Shown here: piece after piece, positions 10,575-21,986 of the stretch
Layout of the letters: every line of letters begins with the position of its first letter
How positions within the stretch are numbered: position 1 is the stretch's first letter
Assembly: GCA_013146195.2 (NCBI GenBank)
Contig: CM028381.1
Span: 61,820,744 to 61,884,743 of the forward strand
DNA: 64,000 nucleotides
Reading direction: 5' to 3'
Source of the DNA: Codonopsis lanceolata
Taxonomy: Eukaryota > Streptophyta > Magnoliopsida > Asterales > Campanulaceae
The notes under the pieces: generated by a model
The model's input: the letters and a program-made list of their open reading frames with translations, nothing else
What the model was told of the DNA's origin: nothing
Databases searched by the model: none
Position numbers and translations under genes: made by a program

Positions 10575-11277
10575 TAGTGTAAATTTAGTGTATTAATGCT
10601 TAAACATCGATTTATGTGTGTTTATTAGCTAGGTAGCCGTGTTGATGGTATGAAATTCATGGTTTTAGTTTAATTGACTTTGAAACCAAACAAGATAACT
10701 ATATGTACGTTGGGGGGTGTTAGTGTAAATGGTAAGAAATAAAGGGGTTGTTAGTTTAAATTTCGTGTATTAATGTTTAAACATCGATTTATGTACGTTT
10801 GTTAGCTGGGCAGCCACGTTGATGATATGAAATCCATGGTTTTAGTTTAATTGACTTTAAAACCAAACAAGATAACTGTATGTACGTTGGGGGTGTTAGT
10901 GTAAATGGTAAGAAATAAAGGGGTTGTTAGTGTAAATTTAATGTATTAATGCTTAAATATCGATTTATGTAAGTTTGTATGCTGGGTAGCCATGTTGATC
11001 TTATGAAATCAATGTTTGTAGTTTAATTGACTTTGAAACCAAACTAGATAACTGTATGTACGTTGGGGGTTTTAGTGTAAATGGTAAGAAATAAAGGGAA
11101 TGTTAGTGTAAATTTAGTGTATTAATGCTTAAACATCGATTTATGTATGTTTGTTAGCTCGGTAGCCAAGTTGATGCTATGAAATCCATAATTTTAGTTT
11201 AATTAACTTTTAAACCAAACATGGTGTGTTTGTGTAAATGTTATGAAATTATATTATTTGGTTTAACTAAATTAATA
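10575..11277. repeat. Minisatellite, about 176-bp unit, four copies
   Basis: Units start near 10575, 10751, 10926 and 11102 with GTGTAAATTTAGTGTATTAA and share TTTATGTACGTTTGTTAGCT, GGTTTTAGTTTAATTGACTT and AAACCAAACAAGATAACTGT. The last copy is shortened. It lies between transposase exons, i.e. in an intron of the CACTA gene. Confidence 0.85.
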
Positions 11278-11383
11278 ATAATGATTGTAGGAAAGGGAAT
11301 ATGGCGACGTTGGTTTTCTTGATATGTTTGTTAGCACACATACTAGGCATGATACCTCCGTCGATGACCATCTGTAGTGGGTT

Positions 11384-11858
11384 TGAAGGATATATCTAAA
11401 CATATATCATACAAGTTCGCTATCAAAACAGTAATCACGAATTACCTTGTGCGAACTTGAACCTTGTGTGAAACGAAAGAATTTCGCTTCAGCTACGATC
11501 TTCGCATACCAAAATCTACGAACCTGCAAATCTCTCTCGTCGGATTGATATCACAGAGCACGGATATCAATACTGGTTCACACCGCAAATCTAAGCCCCT
11601 TGATGGTTAGGCTAGAGGGAGTATTTTGGTGAGATAGAATTGAAAGGAGAGAGGAGGGCGGCAACTTCTAGGCGTGTAATACTGTAGGGTTTTATCCCCT
11701 TAGTTGCCCTATTTATATTATTACCAAGAAACCTATTTCTTGTAGGTTAAGTAATCCTAAACCCAATTGGATTAGGAAACTAATTAACTAATTAATAATA
11801 TAAATATATTCCATGTGGGCGGGACTAAATAATCGGGCCGCAAGCCCAATTACCAACA
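11384..11858 (-). repeat. 3' LTR of the deleted copia element
   Basis: 475 bp, TG…CA bounded on either strand. Shared with 14842-15095 from 'GGTTAGGCTAGAGGGAGT' onward with only a handful of differences, so the insertion is fairly young. TATATT-rich text near 11800-11815 could be its promoter. Confidence 0.9.
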
Positions 11859-12943
11859 TCTCCCACTCGTACACATGGACTCACCTCTCTAACCACATCG
11901 TATCATTAAAACCCGTTAAACACTGCCTCTTCATACTGGAAGTGAAGCGTGCGACATGAAGAGAAAGATAAAGGGTGGAGCGCTATACCAAATCACCATC
12001 GACCAAAGATAGAACGCCCTCGTTAGAAAACAAAACTCGCCTATACCCTGCATCGTATATATACATCAATTTAAGCATCCTCAATCCCTCAAGAGCGGTG
12101 CTTAAAACTCAATATGTTTGTGTATCAAGATCAACCTTTTCAACCGTATGTTCAATATGATCGCCATGGCATTGAAACACAAAAAATAGAGATGCATATC
12201 ATACTATCTTCCTTAGACACTCATATTAATCACTCTTGGTTGATCGCTTTCCTCAAAGAATGCTCGTCAGGGGTGTATGTGCATAGCCCGTTGGTCGGAT
12301 GCCAAAGTAGCATCATCAACGCCCAAGTTCATGATATAGTTCTAAGTCACATGGGTATAATTGTGATGCGGATTTGATCACTAGAACTCACACAATGATG
12401 AAGCAGGGGATCATTCAATCACTTTCTTAAGTCGCATTATAGTCACATACGGTATGAAGTGTATGCTATGACCCGGAACTCCCACACGCGAAGCGTGCAT
12501 GTCATGCTCAAACGTCATACGAACCTTAGTCTAGCCGCCCGTGTCTAACTTGAGTACTTAAAAGCATCACTCTTCTAGTGACTCTCTTTAAGATCTCACA
12601 TTCGGACTTTTCCTTGGGATATAAAGTCGACCTTATAAAAGGTCTCATCTTGGCCATATGTCAAGGCGATAAATGTAATGTCATTTGCGTACCCCCTTTG
12701 TAGGTACCAAAGACTTTTACCATCTCAACTTGCTCGCCCATCTGGTGACAAGGTGAATTACCCGTGTGAGAGGGTCAATTCAATATCCACGACATCTTTT
12801 TAATCAAAAATATATATGCTACGCAATTTCATACTGAAATATCCAATTAACATATAAAAGGAATAAAACAAAACTGCAATTTATTCAAACGATAATGAAA
12901 AAATAATAATCAAATGTCAACACAAGTGTTCTCAGAATAAAAG
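11859..12943 (-). other. 3' untranslated internal region of the copia element
   Basis: About 1.1 kb between the polypurine tract and the end of pol. No reading frame with recognisable similarity; it is the non-coding tail of the element. Confidence 0.6.
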
Positions 12944-14830
12944 TCAAATCCTACGAAGCCCTAGACCCAACATATGATCATTAAAGATCTCTCTAGCTAG
13001 AGGCTTAGTCATAGGGTCAGCTAACATGCTTCTAGTAGGAATATATTCTAGAACAACTTTATTTTCTGCAACCATGTCTCTAGTGAAATGATATTTGATG
13101 TTAATGTGTTTCGTCTTCCCATGATACTTGGGATCTTTAGTGTAACCTAAAGCAGCCATGCTATCACAAGCAATGATTACAGGACGATCCACATGCGTCG
13201 TAACATCAAGATGTTGAAGAAAACTCTCAACCACACAAGCTTCTTGAACGCGGTGAGCAAGCCATGTACTCTGACTCCATCGTAGATAGGGCGGTGCTAG
13301 TCTGTCGCTTACTACTCCAAGAGATAGCTCCACCACCAAGGAGGAAAGTGTAGCCTGAAGTAGATTTATTACCATCTACATCTTCAGCCCAATCCGCGTC
13401 AGTGAAACCTTTTAAGCTCAAATCCCCACCTTGGTAACATAGGGTTAGATTTGTGGTTCCCACCAAGTAACGCATAACCCTCTTCACTGCCATCCAGTGT
13501 TGAGGTCCAGGATTACTTTAGAATCGACTCAACATCCCTACTGCAAAGCATAGGTCAGGCCGAGTACACACCATAGCATACATCAAGCTTCCTACGGCAT
13601 TTGCATATGGAGTCGTAGACATTCTCTTCTTCTCTTCTTCATTCTTAGGGCATTGGTTTGTACTAAGGACACATCCCTTTTCGATTGGAGTGACAACGGG
13701 TTTCGCGTTAGTCATGCCAAATCGTTCGATAACTTTCTTAATGTAAGTCTCTTGAGACAAACCGAGAAATCTTTTTGAACGATCCCTAATGACTTTTACT
13801 CCACATAGCTAGTCTGTCATATCGAAAAGCGTAGACAGCCACTCTTTAGTGGCATTTATCATCTCCATATCATTTCCAGCTAGTAGGATGTCATCAACAT
13901 ATAATGACAGAATCAAGATCTTTTTCTTTGATCGTTTAACATACACATAGTGGTCTTCCTCAATCATCACAAAACCAATTGAGGTTATCACTTTGTGAAA
14001 GCGAATGTACCACTGCCTAGATGATTGTTTGAGACCATAGATGGAACGTTTGAGTCGGCACACTTTACGCTCTTGTCCCTTCACTTCAAAACCCTCTGGT
14101 TGAGTCATATAGATCTCTTCATCTAGTTCTCCATTAAGAAATGTAGTTTTAACATCCATCTGATAAAGTTCTAGATTCATGTGTGCTAATATCGCTAGGA
14201 TTAGGCGAACAGAGGAAAATCTCACCACGGGGGAGAATATCTCCTCATAGTCTAAACCCTCTCTTTGGGTAAACCTTTCGCCACAAGACGTGCCTTATAT
14301 TTGTCAATTGATCCATCTGCCTTTTACTTGACTTTGAAAACTCATTTGTTTCCAATAGTCTTGCGACCTTGCGGAAGATCAACTAACTCCCAAACCTGAT
14401 TCTTTTTCATATAGGAAATTTCATCTTCCATTACAGTCATCCATTCACTGTTTGTAGGTAAAGAAAGGGCTTCTTTGAACGATGTAGGCTCACTAGAATT
14501 GAAAGAAGTAGTTAGGAAAGATTCCTCTTCGATTGCGAATCGACGACGAGGTATATTTCCACGTTTACTTCTTCGTTCTAGTATCGGACTCCCACTAGAA
14601 TCCGTATTCCCACTCGGATGAAGGTCACCTTGACTCTCATTGGCGACTTCCATAGGTTCAACCTCATGTTGTACCGTAGGATTAGGTTGAGGCAATTCCC
14701 CACCTTCGCCAAAAGATGCATGTCATGTGTTCTTCTTCCATCTCAAAAAGTTCAAAGTCTTTCCTAACTTCACCTATCTGTGGGAAATCATTCTCAATGA
14801 AATCAACATTGCGCGACTCTGATTCAGTCA
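12944..14830 (-). pseudogene. Copia pol remnant (reverse transcriptase and RNase H)
   Basis: Minus-strand pieces in order: 14695-14342 linker to start of RT (SFKEALSLPTNSEWMTVMEDE, NQVWELVDLP); 14228-13809 RT core (MDVKTTFLNGELDEEIYM, RLKRSIYGLKQSSRQWY, catalytic LYVDDILLAG); 13760-13518 (SLMYAMVCTRPDLCFAVGM); 13493-13227 (FTDADWAEDVDGNKSTSGYT); 13375-12944 RNase H end (ACDSMAALGYTKDPKYHGKTK, LADPMTKPL). The motifs match Tork/TNT1-like copia elements. Frameshifts and stops separate the pieces; integrase, protease and gag are absent. Confidence 0.92.
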
Positions 14831-14841
14831 TTCCTTCGCCA

Positions 14842-15095
14842 GGTTAGGCTAGAGGGAGTATTTTGGTGAGATAGAATTGAGAGGAGAGAGGAGGGCGACA
14901 ACTTCTAGGCGTGTAATACTGTAGGGTTTTATCCCCTTAGTTGCCCTATTTATATTATTACCAAGAAACCTATTTCTTGTAGGTTAAGTAATCCAAAACC
15001 CAATTGGATTAGGAAACTAATTAACCAATTAATAATATAAATATATTCCATGTGGGCGGGACGAAATAATCGGGCCGCAAGCCCAATTACCAACA
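14842..15095 (-). repeat. Truncated 5' LTR of the copia element
   Basis: Matches 11605-11858; the part corresponding to 11384-11604 is missing. Ends CCAACA directly before the GGGTT duplication. Confidence 0.9.
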
Positions 15096-15779
15096 GGGTT
15101 GATGATAGATCAGCATCTACATTTGTAAGCAAACTTTAATTGAAATACTTTCTTTTGAATTTGCAAATTTATTTATATATTATGTATATGATAATATTTG
15201 TTTGTTTTATTGACAGCCTGTATATAAGACAACGATATTTGAGGAAGATGCTGATCCTACCCAACCCATTCCGTTTAAGACTTAGGTTTGGAAAAAAATC
15301 ACCTTTAAAGGACGGAAAAAGATGGGAGATAAAGTGTTCAGAATGTGGGGACCATGGGTTGCAATGCTCATCGTCGACAGGTCGCTCGCATGCTATTAGG
15401 CCCGACGCTCGGTACACTTCGAGGATAGAGACTCTGGAAGCACGCTTAGCTGAGGAGCAACGTTTGGCTGCGGAATATCGGGAACAAACAGAGAAACGAC
15501 TTGCATACCGGGTCCCCTTCTCATGCTAGAAATCTCTTCCAAGATCAGCCCCTCCTCACCCACTTTGATTATTGGTACTATTTGAGTTGATACATTGATA
15601 TTTGGTATTGTTTGATTTCGTATGTATATATTTGGTACTCTATTGTAATAACATTTAAAGTTTGAAGTTTTTAGATTAGTTTTATAGTCGTTTATTTCGT
15701 ATATTTAGTTTCGTATTAATTGTTATATCAGGTACAAAAAAAAAATGTAATTGAGAGTATTTTCATGTTTTTTTTTTAA

Positions 15780-16262
15780 TTTTTTCCATTATTAGCGACA
15801 TAATTTATGTCGCTGTAATTCAATTTTATTTAATATATGAAAACCTCTAGCGACGGAATTTCCGTCGCTTAAATTAAATTTTAATTAAGTTTTAAAAACC
15901 TTTATCGACCGAATTTCCGTCGCTGAAATGAAATTTTAATTAAGTTTTAAAAACCTTTAGCGACGGATTTTCCGTTTCTGAAATTAGATTTTAATTAAGT
16001 TTTAAAAATCTTTAGCAACAGAATTTCTGTCGTTAAAATTCAATCTTAATTAAGTTTTAAAAACAATTAGCGACGAAATTTCCGTCGCTGAAATTCACCC
16101 TTTGCGACGGAAATATCCGTCGCTGAAAGTCGACCTTTAGTTACGAAAACAGGCTTGTTGGACATCTACATGATTAGCAACGGCTTACCGACGGAATAAT
16201 TCTATCGCTAGGTAGCCAACAGCGACGAAATCCCTCCTTTAGCAACGGAAAATTCCGTTGCT
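15780..16262. repeat. CACTA subterminal palindromic repeats
   Basis: About ten copies of a self-complementary motif, consensus AGCGACGGAATTTCCGTCGCT, spaced roughly 55 bp in the first half (near 15795, 15850, 15903, 15958, 16012, 16070, 16104) and more tightly toward the terminus (16178, 16221, 16240). AATTAAGTTTTAAAAACCTT separates the first six. Subterminal motifs of this kind are binding sites for CACTA-encoded proteins. Confidence 0.9.
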
Positions 16263-16284
16263 GAAGTCTATTTTTCTAGTAGTG
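16263..16284 (-). repeat. CACTA terminal inverted repeat
   Basis: Complement begins CACTACTAGAAAAATAGACT. The next bases are TTA (16285-16287), the likely 3-bp target duplication; the partner is not visible. Confidence 0.88.
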
Positions 16285-16611
16285 TTATACATAGTTATTG
16301 CTAGTATTGGAGGGGAGAGAAGAAATGACAGTTTCTAGATTTGATTGGAAGGTACTATAAGGAAAAAAAGAAAAAAAAAAAGAAACATACACAAAACATA
16401 AAAGAGACTGACTCGGAATTGAACCCAACATGAATCTGTCATTCACTATTCCAGCCTATATATTGTGAGATTACACGGTAATTACAATGATTGAGCTCAG
16501 TCAATCAATTTACAATTCACACAAAATTGTTTCCTAAACTACTTGCAGCCTATACAAGGTAACTTTGACTATAATGCATACATTGAATCAAGACTAAACA
16601 AAAATAAGGAA

Positions 16612-16765
16612 AGCCAAACAAATTCGCACGTTCACAGGTACTGTTTGTGGTGTAATTGGCGCTATTTGCGCAGAAATGTTGGATGGAGTCTGGCACCTGG
16701 GCAGTTGTGATATTGGTAAAATGAGGATTATGAGAAAATGGAATAAGAGCATTTGCCCAGAGCCC
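16612..16765 (-). pseudogene. CRK (DUF26 kinase) N-terminal fragment, inverted
   Basis: Read on the minus strand this encodes TAQVPDSIQHFCANSANYTT, near-identical in layout to the first residues of the mature CRK at 19910 (TAQVPDLLYNFCTNSANYTT). A decayed signal-peptide-like hydrophobic stretch lies before it. Similarity ends about 50 residues in. It is a broken inverted relative of the CRK gene 3 kb away, implying a former CRK cluster. Confidence 0.75.
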
Positions 16766-17232
16766 ATTGACATTTCTATCATTACCCTTTTAAGATGAAG
16801 AGGGTTTATCATTTTCTTGTGTTGTAAACACATTGTTTGTTTTTAAACATTTGTGTTATTATGGTCAACGCTAATGACATTAATATATCTCATTTTGGAC
16901 TTTTTAGGTAGAGCGTATGAAATATATAATTGAAATTGGTGTATAGTGTATATATATCCAACTATAAATTAAATGGATTGGTAATTTCAAAAACTCCACA
17001 TGTACTCAGTATATTTCAAATTGCAAAAATAAACTAATCTAAATTAGAGAGAGAATTAATTAGTGCGTGATCATATTAATATACTTACTTATATACAATA
17101 CAGGGAAAAACAATTTATATACCTACCCACCTCTCACATGTTTCAAATATTTCACTCATTGTTGATTCAACAAATCACAGAGAATGTTCAAATCATACTG
17201 TCATTTCAAACTAGAAAAAACGTTTAAATAGA
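16766..17232. other. AT-rich intergenic sequence
   Basis: No gene or element recognised. Confidence 0.5.
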
Positions 17233-17564
17233 TCTATCTCGCTTCATTAAAGTTAATTTTTGTTATATTTGTTACATTTTTTTAATTTTTATTATTAAGT
17301 AGATTAACAGTTATACATGTTTTATCTTTTTTTCTAATTTATGATATATTTACATACTAAATAAATAATACTTCATATATTTTGCTCAAACTTTTGATTT
17401 TTCATAACTTAAAAATATAATAACAATAATTTTGTAAATATCTTATTTAATACGTTGCAACTTGTTTTATTTTTTGATTTTGATTTACTTCTATGTTTTG
17501 CTTAAATATTATTTAGATAAAAAATATTTTTATTCTTGCGTTTAACGCACATGTGTAAAACTAG
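17233..17564 (+). mobile_element. Small non-autonomous Helitron
   Basis: The 3' end is canonical: hairpin TGCGTTTAACGCA, then 11 bases, then CTAG (17561-17564) followed by T. The likely 5' end is TCTATCTCGCTTCATTAAAG at 17233 after an A. 332 bp, no coding sequence. The 5' boundary could also be 17237. Confidence 0.65.
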
Positions 17565-18128
17565 TTAATGTATCAAATTAGAAGAGTCAATGGCCAATGG
17601 GTTCTCAGAATTCATGACATACAAACATCACAAAACCCCTCCGCCGCTTTCTACAAATGTTATTAGAAAGAATTATCTATTGCGGGTACAGAAAGAAGAT
17701 AAATGAAAGCTGTTCAAAGGCCTTGAAGCTAAGACTTCATAAATAATTTATATTTTTTTCTATAATCTTTAAGTATATATTGAAGACGTATTTTAATAGT
17801 TTAATATTATTTAAATAATCCTTATTGGAAAAAAAATATAATAATTTTTCCTACCTACACAATTGGTCTCTGTATTTTATAGATATCATTGTATTGATTT
17901 AATGGACAATAATAAAAGAACTAGACGGAATGACCAATTTTATTGAAATTAGTTGGTTTGAGGGCCACTCTCAAACAATTTTTTGTGCATGGATGAAAAC
18001 CAAAAAACCCATAATTACCTACCTGCATCAATTGCGTAGTTTGTCCTTCTTAGAAACTAAAATGGTCCAAGTTATCAGTTTTGTGGTGAGAACGGGATTT
18101 AACTTTGTCCGTGCACTTTAATCGTTTA

Positions 18129-18500
18129 CTCCCTCGTTCCAATAAATGAATTCATATTTGAAAAATTCAATAATTAAGAAACATATAATTAACATTATAA
18201 TTGATCATGTTATAATAATATTTAATTATAATTAATATTGTAACGATCCGAGTCCGAGAGAGCTAAGCCCACTGTGATAAAGACCTTTGCACCACACCAC
18301 CTGGTGGTGGGACCTAAAGTTGAGCATGTCTACCTTATAAATCAAACATCCCACATCTACCCGATCTACCCGATTGGAATTTGGTATTACAAATATAATA
18401 ATATCAAATGTAGAGGAAAAAATTGAAATATTAAAAAGATTTTAGACATAATTTTAAAACTGAACTATTTAAATAAAATACTTTTAAATAAAAATAATAG
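18129..18500. mobile_element. Stowaway-like remnant carrying a solo LTR
   Basis: A left end (CTCCCTCGTTCCAATAAATG at about 18129) is followed by AT-rich MITE-like sequence. The right end is not recognised. A 153-bp LTR is inserted in it. 17565-18128 and 18500-19600 show no supportable gene. Confidence 0.4.
18239..18391. mobile_element. 153-bp solo LTR (TRIM-like)
   Basis: Starts TGTAACGATCCGAG and ends GGTATTACA (TG…CA, 5-bp inverted ends), flanked by AATAT at 18234-18238 and 18392-18396. It contains TTATAAA (about 18336) and the inverted repeat CCACCTGGTGG. The size is that of TRIM LTRs. The flank is AT-rich, so the duplication alone is weak, but the exact boundaries agree. Confidence 0.68.
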
Positions 18501-19614
18501 GCCGAACTTTTTGACGGAACATAGTACACGTCAATGGCCAAGGTGTGATGAAGGATGTTTTTTCAAGATCCTCGGCGGGCATGTTGATTTTGCCGTCTTC
18601 ATTGGGCTGACAATAAAAGGAAGCTCCCACCGGTGGGAAAGTCTTTTCTCTTTGACCTCTTCCTTTAGCCGAGCGAGTCCTGCTTTCCTTCTCATTTTTC
18701 ATTGGTCGTACCGTTGATTTCCACTTCCACCTTTGTCTTTAATCACTTTAATTTCAAAAATCAGCCAATCAAACTTTTATCTCCCTAGTCAAGAGTCAAT
18801 CTACCCCGTCTTGTACGGTACTACCCACTACTTTGTTTGTTAACTTTGACACTGTGCAATGTATACCAAAGTTGTAGGGGGAGGGCAAGCTTGTACCAGT
18901 ACTACCTAATACCTTTAAATTTGATCAACCTCTACATCAGACCAAAAGGAGAAATGGCAATGAGCTCTGGGCAAATGATATGATAGAACACGAGTAGCTA
19001 GGATTCTCAAAGATTTAACGTAGCTTGTGAAAAAACTACAATTAAATTTATAATAGACAGAAAAATAACAAAACAGCGGAAGACTTAAAAATAAAGCACG
19101 AAATTAATCACAAAAATTTACCAAATAATCTACAAGTCTATACTTGTAGATCTAGCCTCATGGCCAAAAAGATTTCACTAAAAAAGGATGAATCGTTTTA
19201 CAAAAAACTATGTGAAATCACACAAAAAATATTCTCACAAGATAATGAATCTTGGAGAACAAAAACCCCACATAAACAATTAAACCAAACGTGGGAAGAA
19301 ACAAAATCAGCTTCCTTTAAACAAAACAGGAAGCACAAAACAGTTTCAGCACTTCTGATGTTACTGCCGATGTTGCAACAATGGATAACACATTCGGACT
19401 GCTGAACTTCGGCACTTCAAAACTGCTGCAGAAACTCCTCGGATCAGCTCACACCCTCTACGGTTTTTGTTCACTTTCTGGAGCTCTGTAAGAACCCCGA
19501 ATCCCAGCTCCTGAATATATAGTATGCGCCTCCTACACACACCCAAAAACAGTCCGTCTACTACAAGGAAAAGGATTAGTTTTTAAGGAAAAAATCAACA
19601 ACTTACCAAACTAA
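18500..19614. other. Intergenic sequence without recognised gene
   Basis: 19030-19240 has text resembling the flank of a decayed retroelement (CAAAACAGCGGAAGACTTAAAA), but no protein or terminal structure supports this. Confidence 0.4.
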
Positions 19615-19755
19615 TGGGATTTTGTTACCATATATGAATGTGGTCAACAATCATGGTTAGACTAGGATGGGATTTAATTACCAAATATGAAAGTGGTCAA
19701 GAATCATGGTTAGACTAGGATTTATGCTAAGATTTTGTTACCAAATATGTGCACT
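19615..19755. repeat. Short tandem repeat, about 62 bp, two and a half copies
   Basis: GATTTTGTTACCATATATGA…GTGGTCAACAATCATGGTTA…GACTAGGAT recurs with few changes starting about 19616, 19671 and 19733, 150 bp upstream of the CRK start. Confidence 0.7.
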
Positions 19756-21003
19756 TGAAATCTACAAAAAGATTATGCTACCAAAAATAACTAAACTAAA
19801 TCTAATAAAATATACTAAGTCCTAAATTAACACAAACTTATCAAAAATCATATTTTGACCAAGAAAGGTGAAACAAGTCCAAAATAGGTCATGCCTATTT
19901 TGCCCTTACATGCTACTATTCCCCTTTTTCATAATCCTCATTCACTTTGCCTATATCACCACAGCCCAGGTGCCAGACTTACTCTATAATTTCTGCACAA
20001 ATAGCGCCAACTACACCACTAACAGTATCTACCAATCCAATCTTGAAACCGTCCTCTCTTCTCTCGCCTCCAACACCAGCAACAACTATGGCTTCTACAA
20101 TACCTCTGCTGGCCAAGGCCCCGACATTGTTAATGCCATTGCCCTCTGTAGTGGTGACATTTCACAAGACATATGCCGCAGTTGTGTCTCTAATGCAACT
20201 CTCAAGCTAAGAGAAGTGTGTCCTAATCAAATGGCAGCAATTGGTTGGTACGAATTTTGTATGTTAAGGTACTCAAATGTTGGTATTTTTCATACAGTGG
20301 GGGATCAGAGGGAAACTTTCTACATGTGCAATCCTAACAACGTTTCGAGCTTAGGCGAGTTCAACACAGCACTCAGAAGTTTGACGGATAGGCTACAAGC
20401 CGAGGCAGCGGCTGGTGGTTCGCTACGGAAATACGCCACTGGGAACATTACAGGTCCAGATTTCTTAAGGATATATGGTCTTATGCAGTGTACCCCTGAT
20501 TTATCCGAGGCACAGTGTCTCAATTGTTTGTACGTCGCTACAACACTAATTCCAAGATGTTGTAATGGGAGGCTGGGAGGAAGAATTGTTAGGAGTAGCT
20601 GTAATCTTAGATATGACACTGACAGTTTCTACAATGGGATCCCCGTTATTTCACTGCCATCGCCGCCACCACCATCCCCACCTCCGTCTCAATCGCTGCC
20701 ACCTCTAACACCAACATCACAACCACTGCTACCTACAGGTACTTATTTGTTTAGTAGCGTTTGATGTTTGGTGGAATTATCAATTGCTTTCAACTATACT
20801 CCCTCCGTCTCTCTTCTCTTTATCTCTATCTCTATTTATTAAAGTGATTATAAAAGTGACATGTTTATTACAAATTAATGTATGTTAAAAAATAACCCTA
20901 TTTGTAATAAATAACTCACAATGAGTTAACATCAACCAAGTAAATTTGCAATTGGTTGAAAACTGTGTAATTAATGTCGGTTAGTAGCCACTTAGAATAC
21001 TAA

Positions 21004-21749
21004 GGCTCCGTTTGTTTCACATAAAATAATTTTCGCAGAACGTTTTTCCTCATTTTTCGGTGTTTGGTAACCTTAGGAAAATGTAGTTAACGTAAAAGAT
21101 TTTTCTAGTAAACGGAAAATGAAATCTTCTTTTAAGGAAAATGACTTACGGATTTATTTTCCGTAAGTCATTTTCCAAATATTCAAGCACTCCTTCGTGT
21201 TCTTCCACAATTACATATATTTACATACATGCACAATATTTTAATAAACAAATAATTTTTTTAGAAATATAAATGAAGTTTGTGCACATTATTTATAAAT
21301 TATAATTTTAATAAATACTCACTACGTCCTAAAATTAGTGTCCACTATATTATTTAAGGACGTCTCAAACATTATCCATTTTATTTTTAAAAACATTTTT
21401 TCATATCAATTATCAATTTTTTTATCTGTATTTGTGAGAGTGAAAAAAGATGAATCTTATTGATTTGAAACCATTAATGATAAATTGAAAGTTATTAAAA
21501 GAAAATTACTTAAATTGCAACACTATTTTATACTCAATATGTATATTAATATTATAATATACTTTTTGTATTTATTCATATATTATTTTTCGTAACGTAT
21601 TATGTGTCTATGCCAAACACCCGAAAAAATTTTCCGACATATTTCTAAAAAATTTACCAAACTCCTGAAAATGAAAGCTTTTACTTTTCCAGAAATCATT
21701 TTCCGGAAATCATTTTCTGGAAATTATTTTCGGTGAAACAAACGGAGCC
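21004..21749. mobile_element. Tourist-like (PIF/Harbinger) MITE in CRK intron 1
   Basis: Inverted ends GGCTCCGTTTGTTTCAC … with TAA duplicated at 21001-21003 and 21750-21752. 746 bp, non-coding, with a secondary inverted pair (GGAAAATGA…TCATTTTCC) inside each arm. A Stowaway-type end (ACTCACTACGTCCTAAAATT, about 21317) suggests a nested fragment. Another lone Stowaway end (TACTCCCTCCGTCTC) is at 20797. Confidence 0.85.
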
Positions 21750-21986
21750 TAAGATGGACAAAACATAAATACGCTTATTTTTTTGAATAAGATGGACAAA
21801 ACATAAATAGTTTTATTTTTTGAAAAAGTAAAATTTTCATCTCACCGGTGTGTAAAATCTTTTTTGCACAGGTCCCCTAGAATCATAACACATGTCAATC
21901 ATAATCTTTATGCTGATATTTTTAGATTTTTGTTGGACACTTGTCGTGTTCTAGAGGCCCCTTGTGTAAAAAATATTATACACCAA

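Larger units (their letters stand above)
11384..15095 (-). mobile_element. Internally deleted Ty1/copia element with intact target duplication
   Basis: The left LTR (11384-11858) and a truncated right LTR (14842-15095) flank a minus-strand pol remnant. GGGTT occurs at both 11379-11383 and 15096-15100. Reading on the minus strand, a purine tract (GAGTGGGAGA) lies directly before TGTTGGTAATTGGG, the start of the 3' LTR at 11858. The 5' LTR lost its last ~220 bp together with the primer site, gag, protease and integrase, a single deletion ending at about 14842. Confidence 0.92.
9930..15529 (+). pseudogene. Plant Ptta/En-Spm-type transposase gene, split by copia
   Basis: Exonic pieces: around 9935-10025 (VIPYRYFDCEHLAMP-like); 10100-10165 (LKYTWTEDYEEATIKIVF); 10375-10525 (APVRLTWMAKDVFAEFCNLSGM, then an alanine/lysine block); 11285-11383 (EREYGDVGFLDMFVSTHTRHDTSVDDH); and, after the copia insertion, the continuation WVDDRSASTF followed by a GTAAGC donor, then 15217-15529 ending in a coiled-coil (IETLEARLAEEQRLAAEYRE). 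The STHTR…DD…WVD…RS order is characteristic of the plant transposase (Ptta/En/Spm) family found in CACTA elements. Stops and frame changes occur in most pieces. The copia split lies inside the conserved WVDD codons. Confidence 0.7.
9875..16284 (+). mobile_element. CACTA (En/Spm) element, 5' end missing, copia inserted
   Basis: The right terminus is exact: the complement of 16265-16284 reads CACTACTAGAAAAATAGACT, a canonical CACTA end, preceded by about 480 bp of palindromic subterminal repeats. The interior contains split remnants of an En/Spm-type transposase gene. The left terminus is not seen in the window and may be in the gap. It contains a 176-bp minisatellite and is interrupted at 11384-15095 by a copia element. 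Confidence 0.85.

Noticed and set aside
10575..11277. CRISPR-like regular repeat
   Set aside because: The units are contiguous 176-bp tandem copies without short repeats and unique spacers, in a eukaryotic transposon intron.
15780..16262. CRISPR-like palindromic repeats with spacers
   Set aside because: The intervening sequence is itself repeated (AATTAAGTTTTAAAAA), and the array ends in a CACTA terminus.
18484..18717. Overlapping frames on both strands near 18.6 kb
   Set aside because: No similarity to any family I know and no splice context.
19868..19909. GTG-initiated upstream extension of the CRK signal peptide
   Set aside because: Plant nuclear genes start with ATG; the in-frame ATG at 19910 gives a good signal peptide.
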